The notes: generated by a model not told the origin, from the sequence alone. 25,583 bases of DNA from RUG11690 sp045616665 (GCA_045616665.1 JAZLHE010000012.1:1-25583); one strand, 5' to 3'; numbered from the stretch's first letter, positions 8,322 through 16,601 are shown. A program made the numbers and translations.

Positions 8322-10304
8322 ATGGAAACTCCCGACCTGGTCTTGTTGGATCCTTATCTGAAACCGTATAAACAGGCACTCGCCCGCCGACATCAGCTGG
8401 CGGTATTGCGAATGCTGGACTTGACCGACGGTCGTTGCCCGTTGAAAGATGTGGCTAACCATCATTTGTATTATGGTTTGCATAAAACTGCCTACGGCTG
8501 GGTGTTTAGAGAAAAAGCTCCTCACGCTAAACAAATGTTCCTTTATGGCGATTTTTCCTATTGGCAGGTGAATCCCTTGTACGAATTGCATCCGGTGGGA
8601 CAGGGCGATTGGGAAATCGAACTGCCGCTCAATTTTCTGAAACACGGTATGCTGTACCGTCTGTGGATGGTGTGGCAGGACGGTGCCGATGACCGCTTGC
8701 CTTCGTGCGTGACACGGGTGGTGCAAGATGAACAGACAAAGGTCTTTTCGGCACAGGTGTGGGATCCCGAGAAGTCATACGAGTTCCGAAATTTGTCGCC
8801 GAAAAAGCCTGAAATTCCGTTGATTTACGAAGCGCATATCGGAATGTCTTCGGAAAAGGAGGAGATTTCTTCGTGTTGGGCATTTAAGGAATATGTGCTT
8901 CCTCGTATTAAGAATTTGGGCTATAATACGATACAGCTGATGGCGATACAGGAACATCCGTATTATGGTTCTTTTGGCTATCAGGTTTCCAACCTGTTTG
9001 CTCCCACTTTCCGTTTTGGAACACCGGAAGAATTGAAGGAACTTGTCGATACAGCGCACGGTATGGAAATTTCGGTGGTGCTGGATGTGGTTCATTCTCA
9101 CGCCGTCTCGAATGTGAAAGAGGGACTTTCTCGCTTTGACGGTTCTGAAACGCTGTATTTCCACGGAGGGGAAAGAGGTAGGCATCCGGTTTGGGATTCG
9201 CGCTGTTTTGATTATGGAAAACAGGAAACCATCACTCTGCTTTTGTCTAATTTGAAATATTGGCTTGAGGAATTTCATTTTGACGGCTTTCGCTTTGACG
9301 GGGTGACGAGTATGTGTTATTGGAATCACGGCATTGGCGTAGATTTCGTGAATTATGACCAGTATTTCGATGCCAATGTCGATGAAGACGCAATCGTCTA
9401 TCTTACAATGGCTAATCAGTTGGTGAAAGAGGTGAATCCCAATGCCCTGACCATTGCTGAAGATGTGAGTGGAATGCCTGGAATGGCCTTCCCCGTTTCT
9501 CGTGGAGGTATTGGATTCGATTATCGGATGTCTATGGGAATTGCCGATTTTTGGACGAAAATCATTAAGGAACGGACTGATGAACAATGGAGCGTGGGTG
9601 AACTGTTCTTTAAGATGACAGATCATAGAATTGAGGAAAAAACGATTAATTATGCCGAAAGTCACGATCAGGCTATGGTTGGTGACAAGACATTGATATT
9701 TAGGTTGATAGATAAGTTTATGTATGATTCTATGTCGGTGTTTACACCCAATGTGACGGTGGATCGTGGGGTGGCCTTGCATAAGTTGATACGCCTGCTG
9801 ACTTTGACGCTGGCCAATGGCGGCTATCTGAATTTTATGGGCAATGAGTTCGGGCATCCGGAATGGATAGATTTTCCGAGGGAAGGAAACAATTGGTCGA
9901 TGAAGTATGCCCGTCGGATGTGGTTTTTGGCCGATGATGAAAATTTGAAGTACCACGCACTCAACGAGTTTGACAAGGTTATGATTCATACGGTGACGGC
10001 TTCGGAAATGTTGAAGTATGCTGTTGAGTTGCTGTTGCAGAATGAAGCCGATCAAGTCTTGGCTTTTCGTCGCGGTGGTACGATGGTCGTTTTTAATTTT
10101 AATCCTGAAAAATCTTATACAGATTATGAAATTTCCTGTCAGTCAGGAAATTATAAAATGATACTGAATACGGATAATCCCGTATTCGCCGGTTTTGGTA
10201 ATGTTGATGAAACGTTGAACTACCATTCTTACGAGAAAAATGGAAATCATTATGTAAAAATGTATCTTCCGTCTCGAACCGCGATGGTGTTGTCGTGCCA
10301 ATAA
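8322..10304 (+). CDS. glgB: 1,4-alpha-glucan branching enzyme, GH13 eukaryotic-type
   Basis: A 660-aa glycoside hydrolase family 13 enzyme that makes alpha-1,6 branches in glycogen. The order is an N-terminal CBM48-like segment (YGWVFREKAPHAK, LYGDFSYW), a catalytic barrel and a C-terminal all-beta domain. Region I is VVLDVVHSHAV. Region II is FDGFRFDGVTSM, with the nucleophile near D326. Region III is TIAEDVSGMPG, with the acid/base near E380. Region IV is NYAESHDQA, near D449. FDGVTSM and GNEFGHPEWIDFPREGNNWS are the pattern of eukaryotic branching enzymes (subfamily GH13_8), which Bacteroidota share, not E. coli GlgB. I chose the ATG at 8322 over a TTG at 8304 that would overlap tsaD. No glgA or glgC lies nearby. 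Confidence 0.93.
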   Translation: METPDLVLLDPYLKPYKQALARRHQLAVLRMLDLTDGRCPLKDVANHHLYYGLHKTAYGWVFREKAPHAKQMFLYGDFSYWQVNPLYELHPVGQGDWEIELPLNFLKHGMLYRLWMVWQDGADDRLPSCVTRVVQDEQTKVFSAQVWDPEKSYEFRNLSPKKPEIPLIYEAHIGMSSEKEEISSCWAFKEYVLPRIKNLGYNTIQLMAIQEHPYYGSFGYQVSNLFAPTFRFGTPEELKELVDTAHGMEISVVLDVVHSHAVSNVKEGLSRFDGSETLYFHGGERGRHPVWDSRCFDYGKQETITLLLSNLKYWLEEFHFDGFRFDGVTSMCYWNHGIGVDFVNYDQYFDANVDEDAIVYLTMANQLVKEVNPNALTIAEDVSGMPGMAFPVSRGGIGFDYRMSMGIADFWTKIIKERTDEQWSVGELFFKMTDHRIEEKTINYAESHDQAMVGDKTLIFRLIDKFMYDSMSVFTPNVTVDRGVALHKLIRLLTLTLANGGYLNFMGNEFGHPEWIDFPREGNNWSMKYARRMWFLADDENLKYHALNEFDKVMIHTVTASEMLKYAVELLLQNEADQVLAFRRGGTMVVFNFNPEKSYTDYEISCQSGNYKMILNTDNPVFAGFGNVDETLNYHSYEKNGNHYVKMYLPSRTAMVLSCQ

Positions 10305-10322
10305 ATCATAAAAAGTGAAACA

Positions 10323-11297
10323 ATGAAGTGTATTTATAACCCATTGACGGAACCTTATTTTAATCTCGCAGTCGAAGAATATTTGCTTGATAATGTGGAT
10401 GATGACATTTTTATGCTCTGGCGGAACGAACCTTCCATCATTGTTGGAAAATTCCAAAATTCGCTGGCTGAAATCAATGTGGATTATGTAAAGGAAAATG
10501 GCATAAAGGTCGTTCGGCGGCAGACGGGTGGGGGAGCCGTTTTCCACGATTTGGGAAATTTGAATTTTACTTTTGTGGAAAGCAACAGCAACGGCAATTT
10601 CAGGACTTTCACGGAACCGATTTTGGAAGTGCTGCACCAAATGGGGGTGGATGCTCGTTTTGAAGGTCGTAATGACTTGACTGTCAATGGAATGAAAATA
10701 TCTGGAAATGCTCAATGCGTGCATCATCACCGAATGCTTCATCACGGGACTTTATTGTTTTCATCTGAAATGACGGATTTGTCTAAAGCATTAAAAGTCA
10801 ATCCGTTGAAATTTCAAGACAAAGCGGTGAAGTCGGTGAGGAAGCGGGTGACAAACATCAGTGAGTATCTGGAAGACAAAAATTTGACGGTTTTGGATTT
10901 CGCCAACCGGATTATGCGGTATATTTTGACTTCGCGTCCCGATGCCGAAACCTACGCATTTTCTGAAGAAGAAATTCAGTATATCCGTCGTTTGACGGAA
11001 GAAAAGTACGCTACTTGGGAATGGAATTTTGGCAGTTCACCCAAATATACTTTCCATAAGTCGGCAAAAACAGCTGGCGGTATTGTGGAATTATACCTTT
11101 CTATCAACAAGTCGCTGATACGGGAAGCTAAAATTTATGGTGATTTTTTTGCCCGAAAAGATATTTCTGAATTAGAGGAAAAATTAGTTGATCTTCAGCA
11201 TAATGAACAGGATTTGGATGAGTTGTTATCTGCGATAGAGCTGTCGGAGTACATCAATGGCATTACGGAAGAGGAATTTAAATCTTTGTTTTTTTAG
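10323..11297 (+). CDS. lplA: Lipoate-protein ligase A
   Basis: A 324-aa enzyme that activates lipoate with ATP and attaches it to lysines of 2-oxoacid dehydrogenase E2 subunits and GcvH. The catalytic domain shows RRQTGGGAVFHDLGNLNFTF (from about residue 63) and GRNDLTVNGMKISGNAQ (from about 118), whose lysine contacts lipoyl-AMP, then HHHRMLHHGTLLF. The C-terminal domain begins near residue 225 (EEKYATWEWNFGSSPKYTF). Domain order and length are those of LplA. It starts 18 bp after the branching-enzyme stop with no terminator between, so it is probably on the same transcript. Confidence 0.96.
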   Translation: MKCIYNPLTEPYFNLAVEEYLLDNVDDDIFMLWRNEPSIIVGKFQNSLAEINVDYVKENGIKVVRRQTGGGAVFHDLGNLNFTFVESNSNGNFRTFTEPILEVLHQMGVDARFEGRNDLTVNGMKISGNAQCVHHHRMLHHGTLLFSSEMTDLSKALKVNPLKFQDKAVKSVRKRVTNISEYLEDKNLTVLDFANRIMRYILTSRPDAETYAFSEEEIQYIRRLTEEKYATWEWNFGSSPKYTFHKSAKTAGGIVELYLSINKSLIREAKIYGDFFARKDISELEEKLVDLQHNEQDLDELLSAIELSEYINGITEEEFKSLFF

Positions 11298-11317
11298 TTG
11301 ATTTTTGTGTAATTTTG
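11285..11317 (+). promoter_or_regulatory. Promoter for the VUT-family transporter gene, overlapping the lplA end
   Basis: TTTG (11285-11288) and TAATTTTG (11310-11317) are 21 bp apart, which fits the Bacteroidota -33/-7 arrangement. The -33 element is inside the last codons of lplA. Transcription would start near 11324, about 13 nt before the ATG. Confidence 0.7.
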
Positions 11318-11336
11318 CACATCAAATTTAATACTG

Positions 11337-12005
11337 ATGAATAAGGTCTCGGAAAACCCTTTAAAAAACCGAAAATTATCTGCTTTAACCATAATCGTCG
11401 GTTTGCTGATCACCTGCTATTTGACGGCTAATGTAATGGCTGTCAAGTTGATAAATATTGCGGGAATTACTATTTTTGATGCGGGAACCATCATTTTTCC
11501 CATTGCCTATCTGTTAGGAGATGTGCTGACGGAAATTTGGGGGTATTCCACGGCGAAACGAGTCATCTGGCTGACTTTTTTCTGCGAGATTTTTTTTACT
11601 TTGTTCACTTGGGTTGCTATTTGGCTGCCATTTCCTGCCGAAACCGTAGCCAGTGCGGAGGCGTATCAGAAAGTTTTCACCTTTGTGCCACGTATCACGG
11701 CGGCTTCCCTATTGGCGTTTCTTTGCGGCGAATTGGTCAATGCCTGGTCAATGGAAAAAATTAAAATTAAAACCGAAGGCAGGCATTTGTGGCTGCGTGC
11801 GATAGGATCTTCGTTTTTTGGTTATGTTGTTGATACGGCGATTTTTGTAGTGGTGGCTTTCGCTGGGGCGGTGCCGTTGTCGGCCATTGGTTCGATGATT
11901 CTCATTCAGGTGCTGGTAAAACTCTTGCTGGAGGCTTGTGCAGCTACGCCTTTGCTGTATTTCGTGGTGAATCAACTCAAAAAAAAGAACAATCTACTTT
12001 TGTAA
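11337..12005 (+). CDS. yhhQ: VUT family (YhhQ/COG1738) queuosine-precursor transporter
   Basis: A 222-aa membrane protein with about six hydrophobic helices. The signatures of the vitamin-uptake-like YhhQ family are present: LLITCYLTANVMAVKLINI, FDAGTIIFPIAYLLGDVLTE and WGYSTAKRVIW, then LCGELVNAWSM and GSSFFGYVVDTAIFVVVAF. E. coli YhhQ imports preQ0/preQ1 for queuosine in tRNA; some family members carry other precursors. Adjacent tRNA-His is a GUN-anticodon tRNA that receives queuosine, but this is probably chance. It has its own promoter, and its last codons form one arm of a hairpin terminator. Confidence 0.9.
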   Translation: MNKVSENPLKNRKLSALTIIVGLLITCYLTANVMAVKLINIAGITIFDAGTIIFPIAYLLGDVLTEIWGYSTAKRVIWLTFFCEIFFTLFTWVAIWLPFPAETVASAEAYQKVFTFVPRITAASLLAFLCGELVNAWSMEKIKIKTEGRHLWLRAIGSSFFGYVVDTAIFVVVAFAGAVPLSAIGSMILIQVLVKLLLEACAATPLLYFVVNQLKKKNNLLL

Positions 12006-12016
12006 ATTGTTCTTTT
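11983..12016. terminator. Bidirectional hairpin terminator between yhhQ and tRNA-His
   Basis: AAAAGAACAAT (11983-11993) and ATTGTTCTTTT (12006-12016) form a perfect 11-bp stem with a 12-nt loop. On the minus strand the stem runs into a long U-run (at least 8 T), so it should end the tRNA-His transcript. On the plus strand it can end yhhQ, whose stop codon (12003-12005) is in the loop. Confidence 0.82.
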
Positions 12017-12024
12017 CGGTTTTG

Positions 12025-12099
12025 GGCGGCGGGTCGGACTCGAACCGACGACCCTCGGAACCACAATCCGGTACTCTAACCAACTGAGCTACAGCCGCC
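12025..12099 (-). tRNA. tRNA-His (GUG anticodon)
   Basis: A cloverleaf can be drawn by hand. D arm: GCTC / GAGT. Anticodon loop: TTGTGGT, with anticodon GTG (His). T arm: GTCGG TTCGAGT CCGAC. The extra 5' G opposite the discriminator C is encoded, as expected for tRNA-His (G-1:C73). The acceptor stem pairs except for a T6-C67 mismatch, and the anticodon stem has C27-A43 at its first pair. CCA is not fully encoded. A promoter box lies about 14 bp upstream and a hairpin terminator directly downstream, so it is a single-gene unit. Confidence 0.95.
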
Positions 12100-12112
12100 A
12101 TATTTGTGACTG

Positions 12113-12120
12113 CAAAAATA
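12113..12120 (-). promoter_or_regulatory. -7 promoter box for tRNA-His
   Basis: The minus strand reads TATTTTTG at 12120-12113, matching TAnnTTTG. The predicted start near 12106 leaves about a 7-nt leader before the tRNA. No clear -33 element was found. Confidence 0.65.
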
Positions 12121-12187
12121 CAAAAAAATATTTTGTAATGCCGTTTTTTGAAAAAATAATTTCCAGTTTGATATAAATGGTTGAATA

Positions 12188-13150
12188 TTAGTTGCTTATT
12201 AGTATTTTTCGACATTCTTCAAAGCATAAGGCGTTCATCAGTTGTATCTTTTTTTCTTTAAAATGAGGAATGCCTTTGAAATAATTGGCATAATGTTTGC
12301 GCATTTCTAAAATGCCGGTTCGCTCGTTTTTCCATTCGATGGAGTGTCGCAAGTGCTTCAGGCAAATCTCCACTTTCTCTTCGTAAGTGGGAATGCTTGG
12401 TGTTTTGCCATTAACATATTCTTTGATCTGCTTGAAAATCCAGGGATTTCCGATGGCGGCGCGTCCCACCATAATGGCATCGACACCATATTGGTTTTTG
12501 TATTCGACTGCTTTTTCGGCACTGTCGATGTCACCGTTGCCAATGACGGGAATGTGCATACGCGGGTTGGCTTTTACCTCTCCAATCAAGGTCCAGTCGG
12601 CGGTGCCGCTGTACATTTGCGAGCGGGTGCGGCCGTGGATGGTGATGGCGCTGATGCCAATGTCCTGAAGCATTTCGGCAGCCTCGACGATGGGTTTGTC
12701 GGTTTCTTCCCAACCCAGTCGAGTTTTTACGGTGACGGGCAGGTTTACGGCGTCAACCACCGCCTTGGTGAGGCGTACCATTTTGGGAATGTCCTTCAAA
12801 ATGGCAGAGCCCGCGCCTTTGGTAACGACTTTTTTCACGGGACAGCCCCAGTTGATGTCTATAAAGTCGGGGTGTGCGCTTTCCGCTATGCGTGCGGCCG
12901 CAATCAATGAATCTTCATCGTGTCCGAAAATCTGTATGCCAAAGGGTCGCTCGCTTTCGTCAAAGTGCATTTTTTTGATGCTTTTATCCACTTCTCTCGA
13001 AAGTGCGTCGGAAGAAATAAATTCCGAAATGAGAATGTCTGCGCCAAAATCCTTGCAAATGCCTCGAAACGGCGGGTCACTGACCTCTTCCATCGGGGCA
13101 AGGTAAACCGGAAAGGCATATTGGTCAAGGATTTTTTTGATGGGATTCAT
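12188..13150 (-). CDS. dusB: tRNA-dihydrouridine synthase (DusB-like)
   Basis: A 320-aa flavoenzyme that reduces uridines to dihydrouridine in tRNA D loops. Motifs in order: PVYLAPMEEVSDPPFR (FMN-binding start), DINWGCPVKKV with the catalytic cysteine at C103, KGAGSAILKD, VTVKTRLGWEE, ITIHGRTRSQMYSG, VIGNGDI and IMVGRAAIGNPWIF. These form the TIM barrel of the Dus family. The ATG at 13150 is preferred over an upstream in-frame TTG at 13156. It follows the DUF1294 gene by 12 bp on the same strand and is probably co-transcribed with it. Dus family is certain; the B subtype is by resemblance. Confidence 0.95.
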   Translation of the reverse strand: MNPIKKILDQYAFPVYLAPMEEVSDPPFRGICKDFGADILISEFISSDALSREVDKSIKKMHFDESERPFGIQIFGHDEDSLIAAARIAESAHPDFIDINWGCPVKKVVTKGAGSAILKDIPKMVRLTKAVVDAVNLPVTVKTRLGWEETDKPIVEAAEMLQDIGISAITIHGRTRSQMYSGTADWTLIGEVKANPRMHIPVIGNGDIDSAEKAVEYKNQYGVDAIMVGRAAIGNPWIFKQIKEYVNGKTPSIPTYEEKVEICLKHLRHSIEWKNERTGILEMRKHYANYFKGIPHFKEKKIQLMNALCFEECRKILISN

Positions 13151-13162
13151 CTGCAAATGAAT

Positions 13163-13432
13163 TTATTGATATTGTTGAATGAAATAATAAATCAAAATAA
13201 GGTGTAATATGAAAAATATAGGTGCTGAAATGATGAATTTGAGGTGCTTGGTCTTGTGGCGAAATAACCACATCCCGATTAATGCTCCCAGTGAGCCTCC
13301 AATCAGGGCGACAAACAGCAACACCCATTCTGGAATTCGCCAGAGGTCTTTTTTCGCCTTGAATTTGTCGATGCCAAAAAGCAAAAAGCTGAAAATGTTG
13401 ACGAAAACCAAATAGATTAGGAGAGCTTTCAT
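13163..13432 (-). CDS. DUF1294 family small membrane protein
   Basis: An 89-aa protein starting at the ATG complement 13430-13432; the longer open frame upstream has no supporting features and crosses the promoter. There are three hydrophobic segments (residues ~3-18, 38-55 and 66-85). Between them are the family signatures GIDKFKAKKDLWRIPEW, GGSLGALIGMWLFRHKTKH and the FxI that follows. The function of DUF1294 is unknown. It has its own -7 box and precedes dusB with a 12-bp gap. Confidence 0.9.
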   Translation of the reverse strand: MKALLIYLVFVNIFSFLLFGIDKFKAKKDLWRIPEWVLLFVALIGGSLGALIGMWLFRHKTKHLKFIISAPIFFILHLILIYYFIQQYQ

Positions 13433-13451
13433 TATAAATTTCTTTCTTTCG

Positions 13452-13459
13452 CAAAAATA
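13452..13459 (-). promoter_or_regulatory. -7 promoter box for DUF1294-dusB
   Basis: The minus strand reads TATTTTTG at 13459-13452, fitting TAnnTTTG. It lies about 20 bp before the DUF1294 ATG, giving a leader of roughly 13 nt. Confidence 0.65.
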
Positions 13460-13503
13460 CAAAAAAATGTAATGATGAATGAGCGTATTCTGCGAAAATA
13501 TTG

Positions 13504-13511
13504 TATTTTTG
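13504..13511 (+). promoter_or_regulatory. -7 promoter box for hpt
   Basis: TATTTTTG at 13504-13511 fits TAnnTTTG. The predicted start near 13518 is about 12 nt before the hpt ATG at 13530. It is 44 bp from the divergent DUF1294 box, so both promoters share one short intergenic region. Confidence 0.65.
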
Positions 13512-13529
13512 TAAATTAATTTGCTAAAT

Positions 13530-14066
13530 ATGGAAAAGATAGCAGTACTTGATAAAACTTTTGTCAAATATATTCCTGTGCAAGAAGTGAACGCCGCGAC
13601 CGAACGCGTGGCACAGCAGATTAACGAGGATTATAAAAATGACAAGCCCATACTTTTGGTGAACTTGAACGGGGCTATGATTTTTGCTGCCGAACTGATG
13701 CAGAAATTGACGATGCCGTGCCGAGTTTCTTGTATTAAGTTCGTGTCATACAGTGGAATGCAATCCACTCATAATGTGATGCCGCTGCTGGGTCTGAATG
13801 AAGATTTGACGGGCGAGCGTGTGATTATCGTGGAAGATATCGTCGATACGGGTGAAACCTACGAGCATTTGTGCGAGGTGTTGCAAGCTGCCAAGGTGAA
13901 GGACGTGCGGATGGCTACGATGGCGCTCAAGACCGATGTTTATAACAAATCCATCCCCGTGCATTATGTGGGCTTGCCGATTCCCAACAAATTTGTCGTG
14001 GGACACGGTTTGGATTACGATGGCTGGGGACGGAATTTGCCTGATATTTATCAGGTGTGTGATTAG
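13530..14066 (+). CDS. hpt: Hypoxanthine (guanine) phosphoribosyltransferase
   Basis: A 178-aa type I phosphoribosyltransferase of purine salvage, converting hypoxanthine or guanine plus PRPP to IMP or GMP. The PRPP-binding motif is ERVIIVEDIVDTGETYEHL (about residues 96-114). LLVNLNGAMIFAAEL is the first loop. FVSYSGMQST is the flexible catalytic loop. YVGLPIPNKFVVGHGLDYDG near the C-terminus is the base-binding segment typical of HPRT. The ATG at 13530 is chosen over an in-frame TTG at 13521 because the promoter box is very close upstream. It is followed by adk after a 131-bp gap that holds a second promoter. Confidence 0.95.
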   Translation: MEKIAVLDKTFVKYIPVQEVNAATERVAQQINEDYKNDKPILLVNLNGAMIFAAELMQKLTMPCRVSCIKFVSYSGMQSTHNVMPLLGLNEDLTGERVIIVEDIVDTGETYEHLCEVLQAAKVKDVRMATMALKTDVYNKSIPVHYVGLPIPNKFVVGHGLDYDGWGRNLPDIYQVCD

Positions 14067-14121
14067 TGATCAGTGAACTGAAGGATGAAGTGTTTGATAA
14101 TGGGAAATTATGTTAACGTAG

Positions 14122-14129
14122 TAATTTTG
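14122..14129 (+). promoter_or_regulatory. -7 promoter box for adk
   Basis: TAATTTTG at 14122-14129 fits TAnnTTTG and would give a leader of about 62 nt. A TTTG at 14093-14096 is 25 bp upstream, slightly too far for a standard -33 element. Confidence 0.5.
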
Positions 14130-14197
14130 AATTATTTACAATTTTGTTTGGCGAGAGGAAATGACGGGAAAGAAAAATAGTACAATACAAAATAGTT

Positions 14198-14773
14198 ATG
14201 AATAACAATCAATTTAACATCGTTTTGCTGGGTGCACCGGGAAGTGGCAAAGGCACTCAGGCTCCTAAATTAATGGAGAAATTCAAGTTGCATCACATTT
14301 CTACCGGCGATATGTTCCGTAAGGAAATCGCCTCTCAATCGCCTATCGGCATCAAGGCCAAAAGTATCATTGATAATGGCGGACTTTGCCCCGATGACGT
14401 TACTTTGGATATGCTGAACAGTTATTTGTCCAAGTTGGGCGAATGCAAAGGCTACATTTTGGATGGCGTTCCCCGTACGATCGAGCAGGCTCAAATGTTG
14501 GATGGCGTCAATTATGACAAACCCGTCGGCATTTCCAAGGTTGTTTACATCAAGATTGATGAAGAAGAAATCATTAAGCGTATTTTGAAACGTGCCGCAG
14601 AATTAGGCCGTACCGATGATACTCCTGAAGTGGCAAAAAATCGTACCGAACAGTATTTCAAATTAACCCATCCTTTGATTGACTATTACAAAAAACAAGG
14701 AAAATTAATCGAAATCAACGGTATGCAGACTATCGACGAGGTTTTTGCGGATATTTGCAAGGCTTTAGAATAG
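14198..14773 (+). CDS. adk: Adenylate kinase (short-LID form)
   Basis: A 191-aa kinase catalysing ATP + AMP = 2 ADP. The P-loop is GAPGSGKGTQ (residues 12-21), AMP-binding residues are in HISTGDMFRKEI (33-44), and the lid-hinge DGVPRT is at 89-94. The LID is only a short loop (KRAAELGRTDDTPEVAKNR, 131-149), with no zinc-binding cysteines, as in the short adenylate kinases of Bacteroidota. The usual FPRT is VPRT here. The gene is convergent with ygiQ, with 8 bp between the two stop codons and no hairpin between. Confidence 0.97.
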   Translation: MNNNQFNIVLLGAPGSGKGTQAPKLMEKFKLHHISTGDMFRKEIASQSPIGIKAKSIIDNGGLCPDDVTLDMLNSYLSKLGECKGYILDGVPRTIEQAQMLDGVNYDKPVGISKVVYIKIDEEEIIKRILKRAAELGRTDDTPEVAKNRTEQYFKLTHPLIDYYKKQGKLIEINGMQTIDEVFADICKALE

Positions 14774-14781
14774 TTTGTTCC

Positions 14782-16569
14782 TTATTTTGATCGATGATAG
14801 GGACGCTTGCGTTGACTTTTGTCTTCGTGAGCGTCTTTTTTGTTGAAGAACCAGGAATTTTGCTCGCGTTTTTCCTGCATATTGCGGGCAACATAGACTT
14901 TTTCTCCAGTATAAGGGTCGAAGCCCAAGTAGTACATCGCCGTGGCGTAGGTCATCGGAGTGGGGGTGAAGTCCTGCACCTGGTCCGTCAGCAGGTGGCA
15001 CTGATGAGACACCTTGGACAAGTCTTTCATGTCTTGCATCGTGCATCCGGGATGTGAAGAAATGAAGTAGGGGATAAGTTGTTGGTTTTTGCAGGATTTC
15101 CGATTTTCGTTGTTGAATTTTTCTAAAAAAAGTTTGAATTTCTCGAAATCCGGTTTGCGCATTTTTTGCAGCACGTGCGAGGCCGTATGTTCAGGAGCCA
15201 CTTTTAATCGTCCGGAAACGTGGTGGTTGACGACTTCGCGGATATAGTCGCTTAAACCGTTTTCCTGATCTGTCTGCTTTTCATTCAGGAGCATATCGTA
15301 GCGAATGCCGCTGCCGATGGTTATTTGTTTTACTCCATTGATTTTGGAAGCCTTGCGGTATAAGTCGATGATGGGTTTGTGGTTGATGTTGAGGTTGGGG
15401 CATACTTTCGGGAAAATGCACGAAGGACGGCAGCATTGCGCACAGGCCTCGGTGTTTTTTCCGTGCATTTGGTACATATTGGCGGAAGGTCCTCCCAAGT
15501 CGGAAATATGTCCTTTGAAGTAGTCGCGTTGGGCCAAATCTGCCACTTCCGCCAAAATGGATTTCTCGGAACGCGAAGCCACGAACTTTCCCTGGTGGGC
15601 GGCAATGGCACAGAAACTGCATCCGCCAAAGCATCCTTTGTGAATATTGATGGAATTTTTAATCATTTCGAAGGCCGGAATGGGACCGCGTTTCAAGTAC
15701 TTGGGATGCGGAGCGTTCATCATCCGGTCAAAAAAGGAATATTTGTCCATTTCTTCTTCCGTGGCGATGTCGAATGGCGGATTGATGACGACAAATTCTT
15801 TGCCGTGAGGCTGAATCATTGGCCGTTGACGGTGTTTGTTGGTTTCTTTTTCAAAAATGACAAAGTCTTCGGCATATTTCCGCTTGTCTTTTTGTTCTTC
15901 TTCGAAAGAATGAAGCCAAATTGTGTCTTTTTCTTCCTTTATGGCTGAAAAACTTTGGCTGAGATAGCCAATTTGGGGAATATCGTGTAGAGTTTCTTTC
16001 CAATTTCCTTTCTCAATGGCTTTGGCTACGGCAGTGATGGGGCGTTCGCCCATACCATATATTAATATATCGGCACCGCTGTCAGCGAGAATGGACGGCT
16101 TGAAACTGTCGCTCCAGTAGTCGTAGTGGGCCAGTCGGCGCATTGAGGCTTCCACACCGCCGATGACGATGGGCGTGTCGGGGTAAAGTTTGCGGATAAT
16201 TTGCGAATAAACGATGGTGGCGTAGTCGGGGCGGAAGCCGGCTCGTCCTCCGGGAGTATAGGCGTCATCGCTGCGAAGTCGCTTGAAGGCAGTGTAGTGG
16301 TTGACCATCGAATCCATATTGCCTGCCGTGATGCCGAAGAACAGACGGGGTTTGCCCAACTTCTTAAAATCGCGAAGGTCATCCTGCCAGTTGGGTTGCG
16401 GCAAAATGGCCACGCGATAACCTTCTGCCTCTAAGCAACGTCCAATGACTGCCGCCGCAAAGGAAGGGTGGTCGATATAGGCGTCGCCGCTGACCAGGAC
16501 CACATCTACCTCGTCCCAACCTAAATAGTCGAGTTCGTTTTTCGTTATGGGTAGAAAATGTTTGGTCAT
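14782..16569 (-). CDS. ygiQ: YgiQ family radical SAM protein (UPF0313)
   Basis: A 595-aa protein with an N-terminal YgiQ domain (about 1-280: YLGWDEVDVVLVSGDAYIDH, YTPGGRAGFRPDYATIVYSQ, PIVIGGVEASMRRLAHYDYW). The radical SAM core has CFGGCSFC, with the three cluster cysteines at about residues 313, 317 and 320. SRLK-type motifs such as VSGRLKVAPEH and SSHPGCTMQDM follow. The C-terminus is basic and rich in K/R/H. The family is widespread, but its substrate is unknown to me. I start it at the ATG 16569: an in-frame TTG at 16596 overlaps the promoter box and a poly-A run. It ends 8 bp from adk, convergent. Confidence 0.95.
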   Translation of the reverse strand: MTKHFLPITKNELDYLGWDEVDVVLVSGDAYIDHPSFAAAVIGRCLEAEGYRVAILPQPNWQDDLRDFKKLGKPRLFFGITAGNMDSMVNHYTAFKRLRSDDAYTPGGRAGFRPDYATIVYSQIIRKLYPDTPIVIGGVEASMRRLAHYDYWSDSFKPSILADSGADILIYGMGERPITAVAKAIEKGNWKETLHDIPQIGYLSQSFSAIKEEKDTIWLHSFEEEQKDKRKYAEDFVIFEKETNKHRQRPMIQPHGKEFVVINPPFDIATEEEMDKYSFFDRMMNAPHPKYLKRGPIPAFEMIKNSINIHKGCFGGCSFCAIAAHQGKFVASRSEKSILAEVADLAQRDYFKGHISDLGGPSANMYQMHGKNTEACAQCCRPSCIFPKVCPNLNINHKPIIDLYRKASKINGVKQITIGSGIRYDMLLNEKQTDQENGLSDYIREVVNHHVSGRLKVAPEHTASHVLQKMRKPDFEKFKLFLEKFNNENRKSCKNQQLIPYFISSHPGCTMQDMKDLSKVSHQCHLLTDQVQDFTPTPMTYATAMYYLGFDPYTGEKVYVARNMQEKREQNSWFFNKKDAHEDKSQRKRPYHRSK

Positions 16570-16593
16570 CGTCTTCGTTTTTTTTTTTGCTTG

Positions 16594-16601
16594 CAAAAAT
16601 A
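16594..16601 (-). promoter_or_regulatory. -7 promoter box for ygiQ
   Basis: The minus strand reads TATTTTTG at 16601-16594, fitting TAnnTTTG. The predicted start near 16587 gives an A-rich leader of about 18 nt. It lies just 11 bp past the end of the upstream 1112-aa gene. Confidence 0.65.

Noticed and set aside
8775..10055. A 426-codon open frame on the minus strand opposite the branching-enzyme gene
   Set aside because: It is a shadow of glgB: the product is rich in His, Ile, Arg and Phe with no domain pattern, while the plus frame has all GH13 motifs.
13433..13567. Longer N-terminal extension of the DUF1294 ORF
   Set aside because: It crosses the -7 box at 13452-13459 and adds a non-conserved, low-complexity segment; the ATG at 13432 gives the normal family length.
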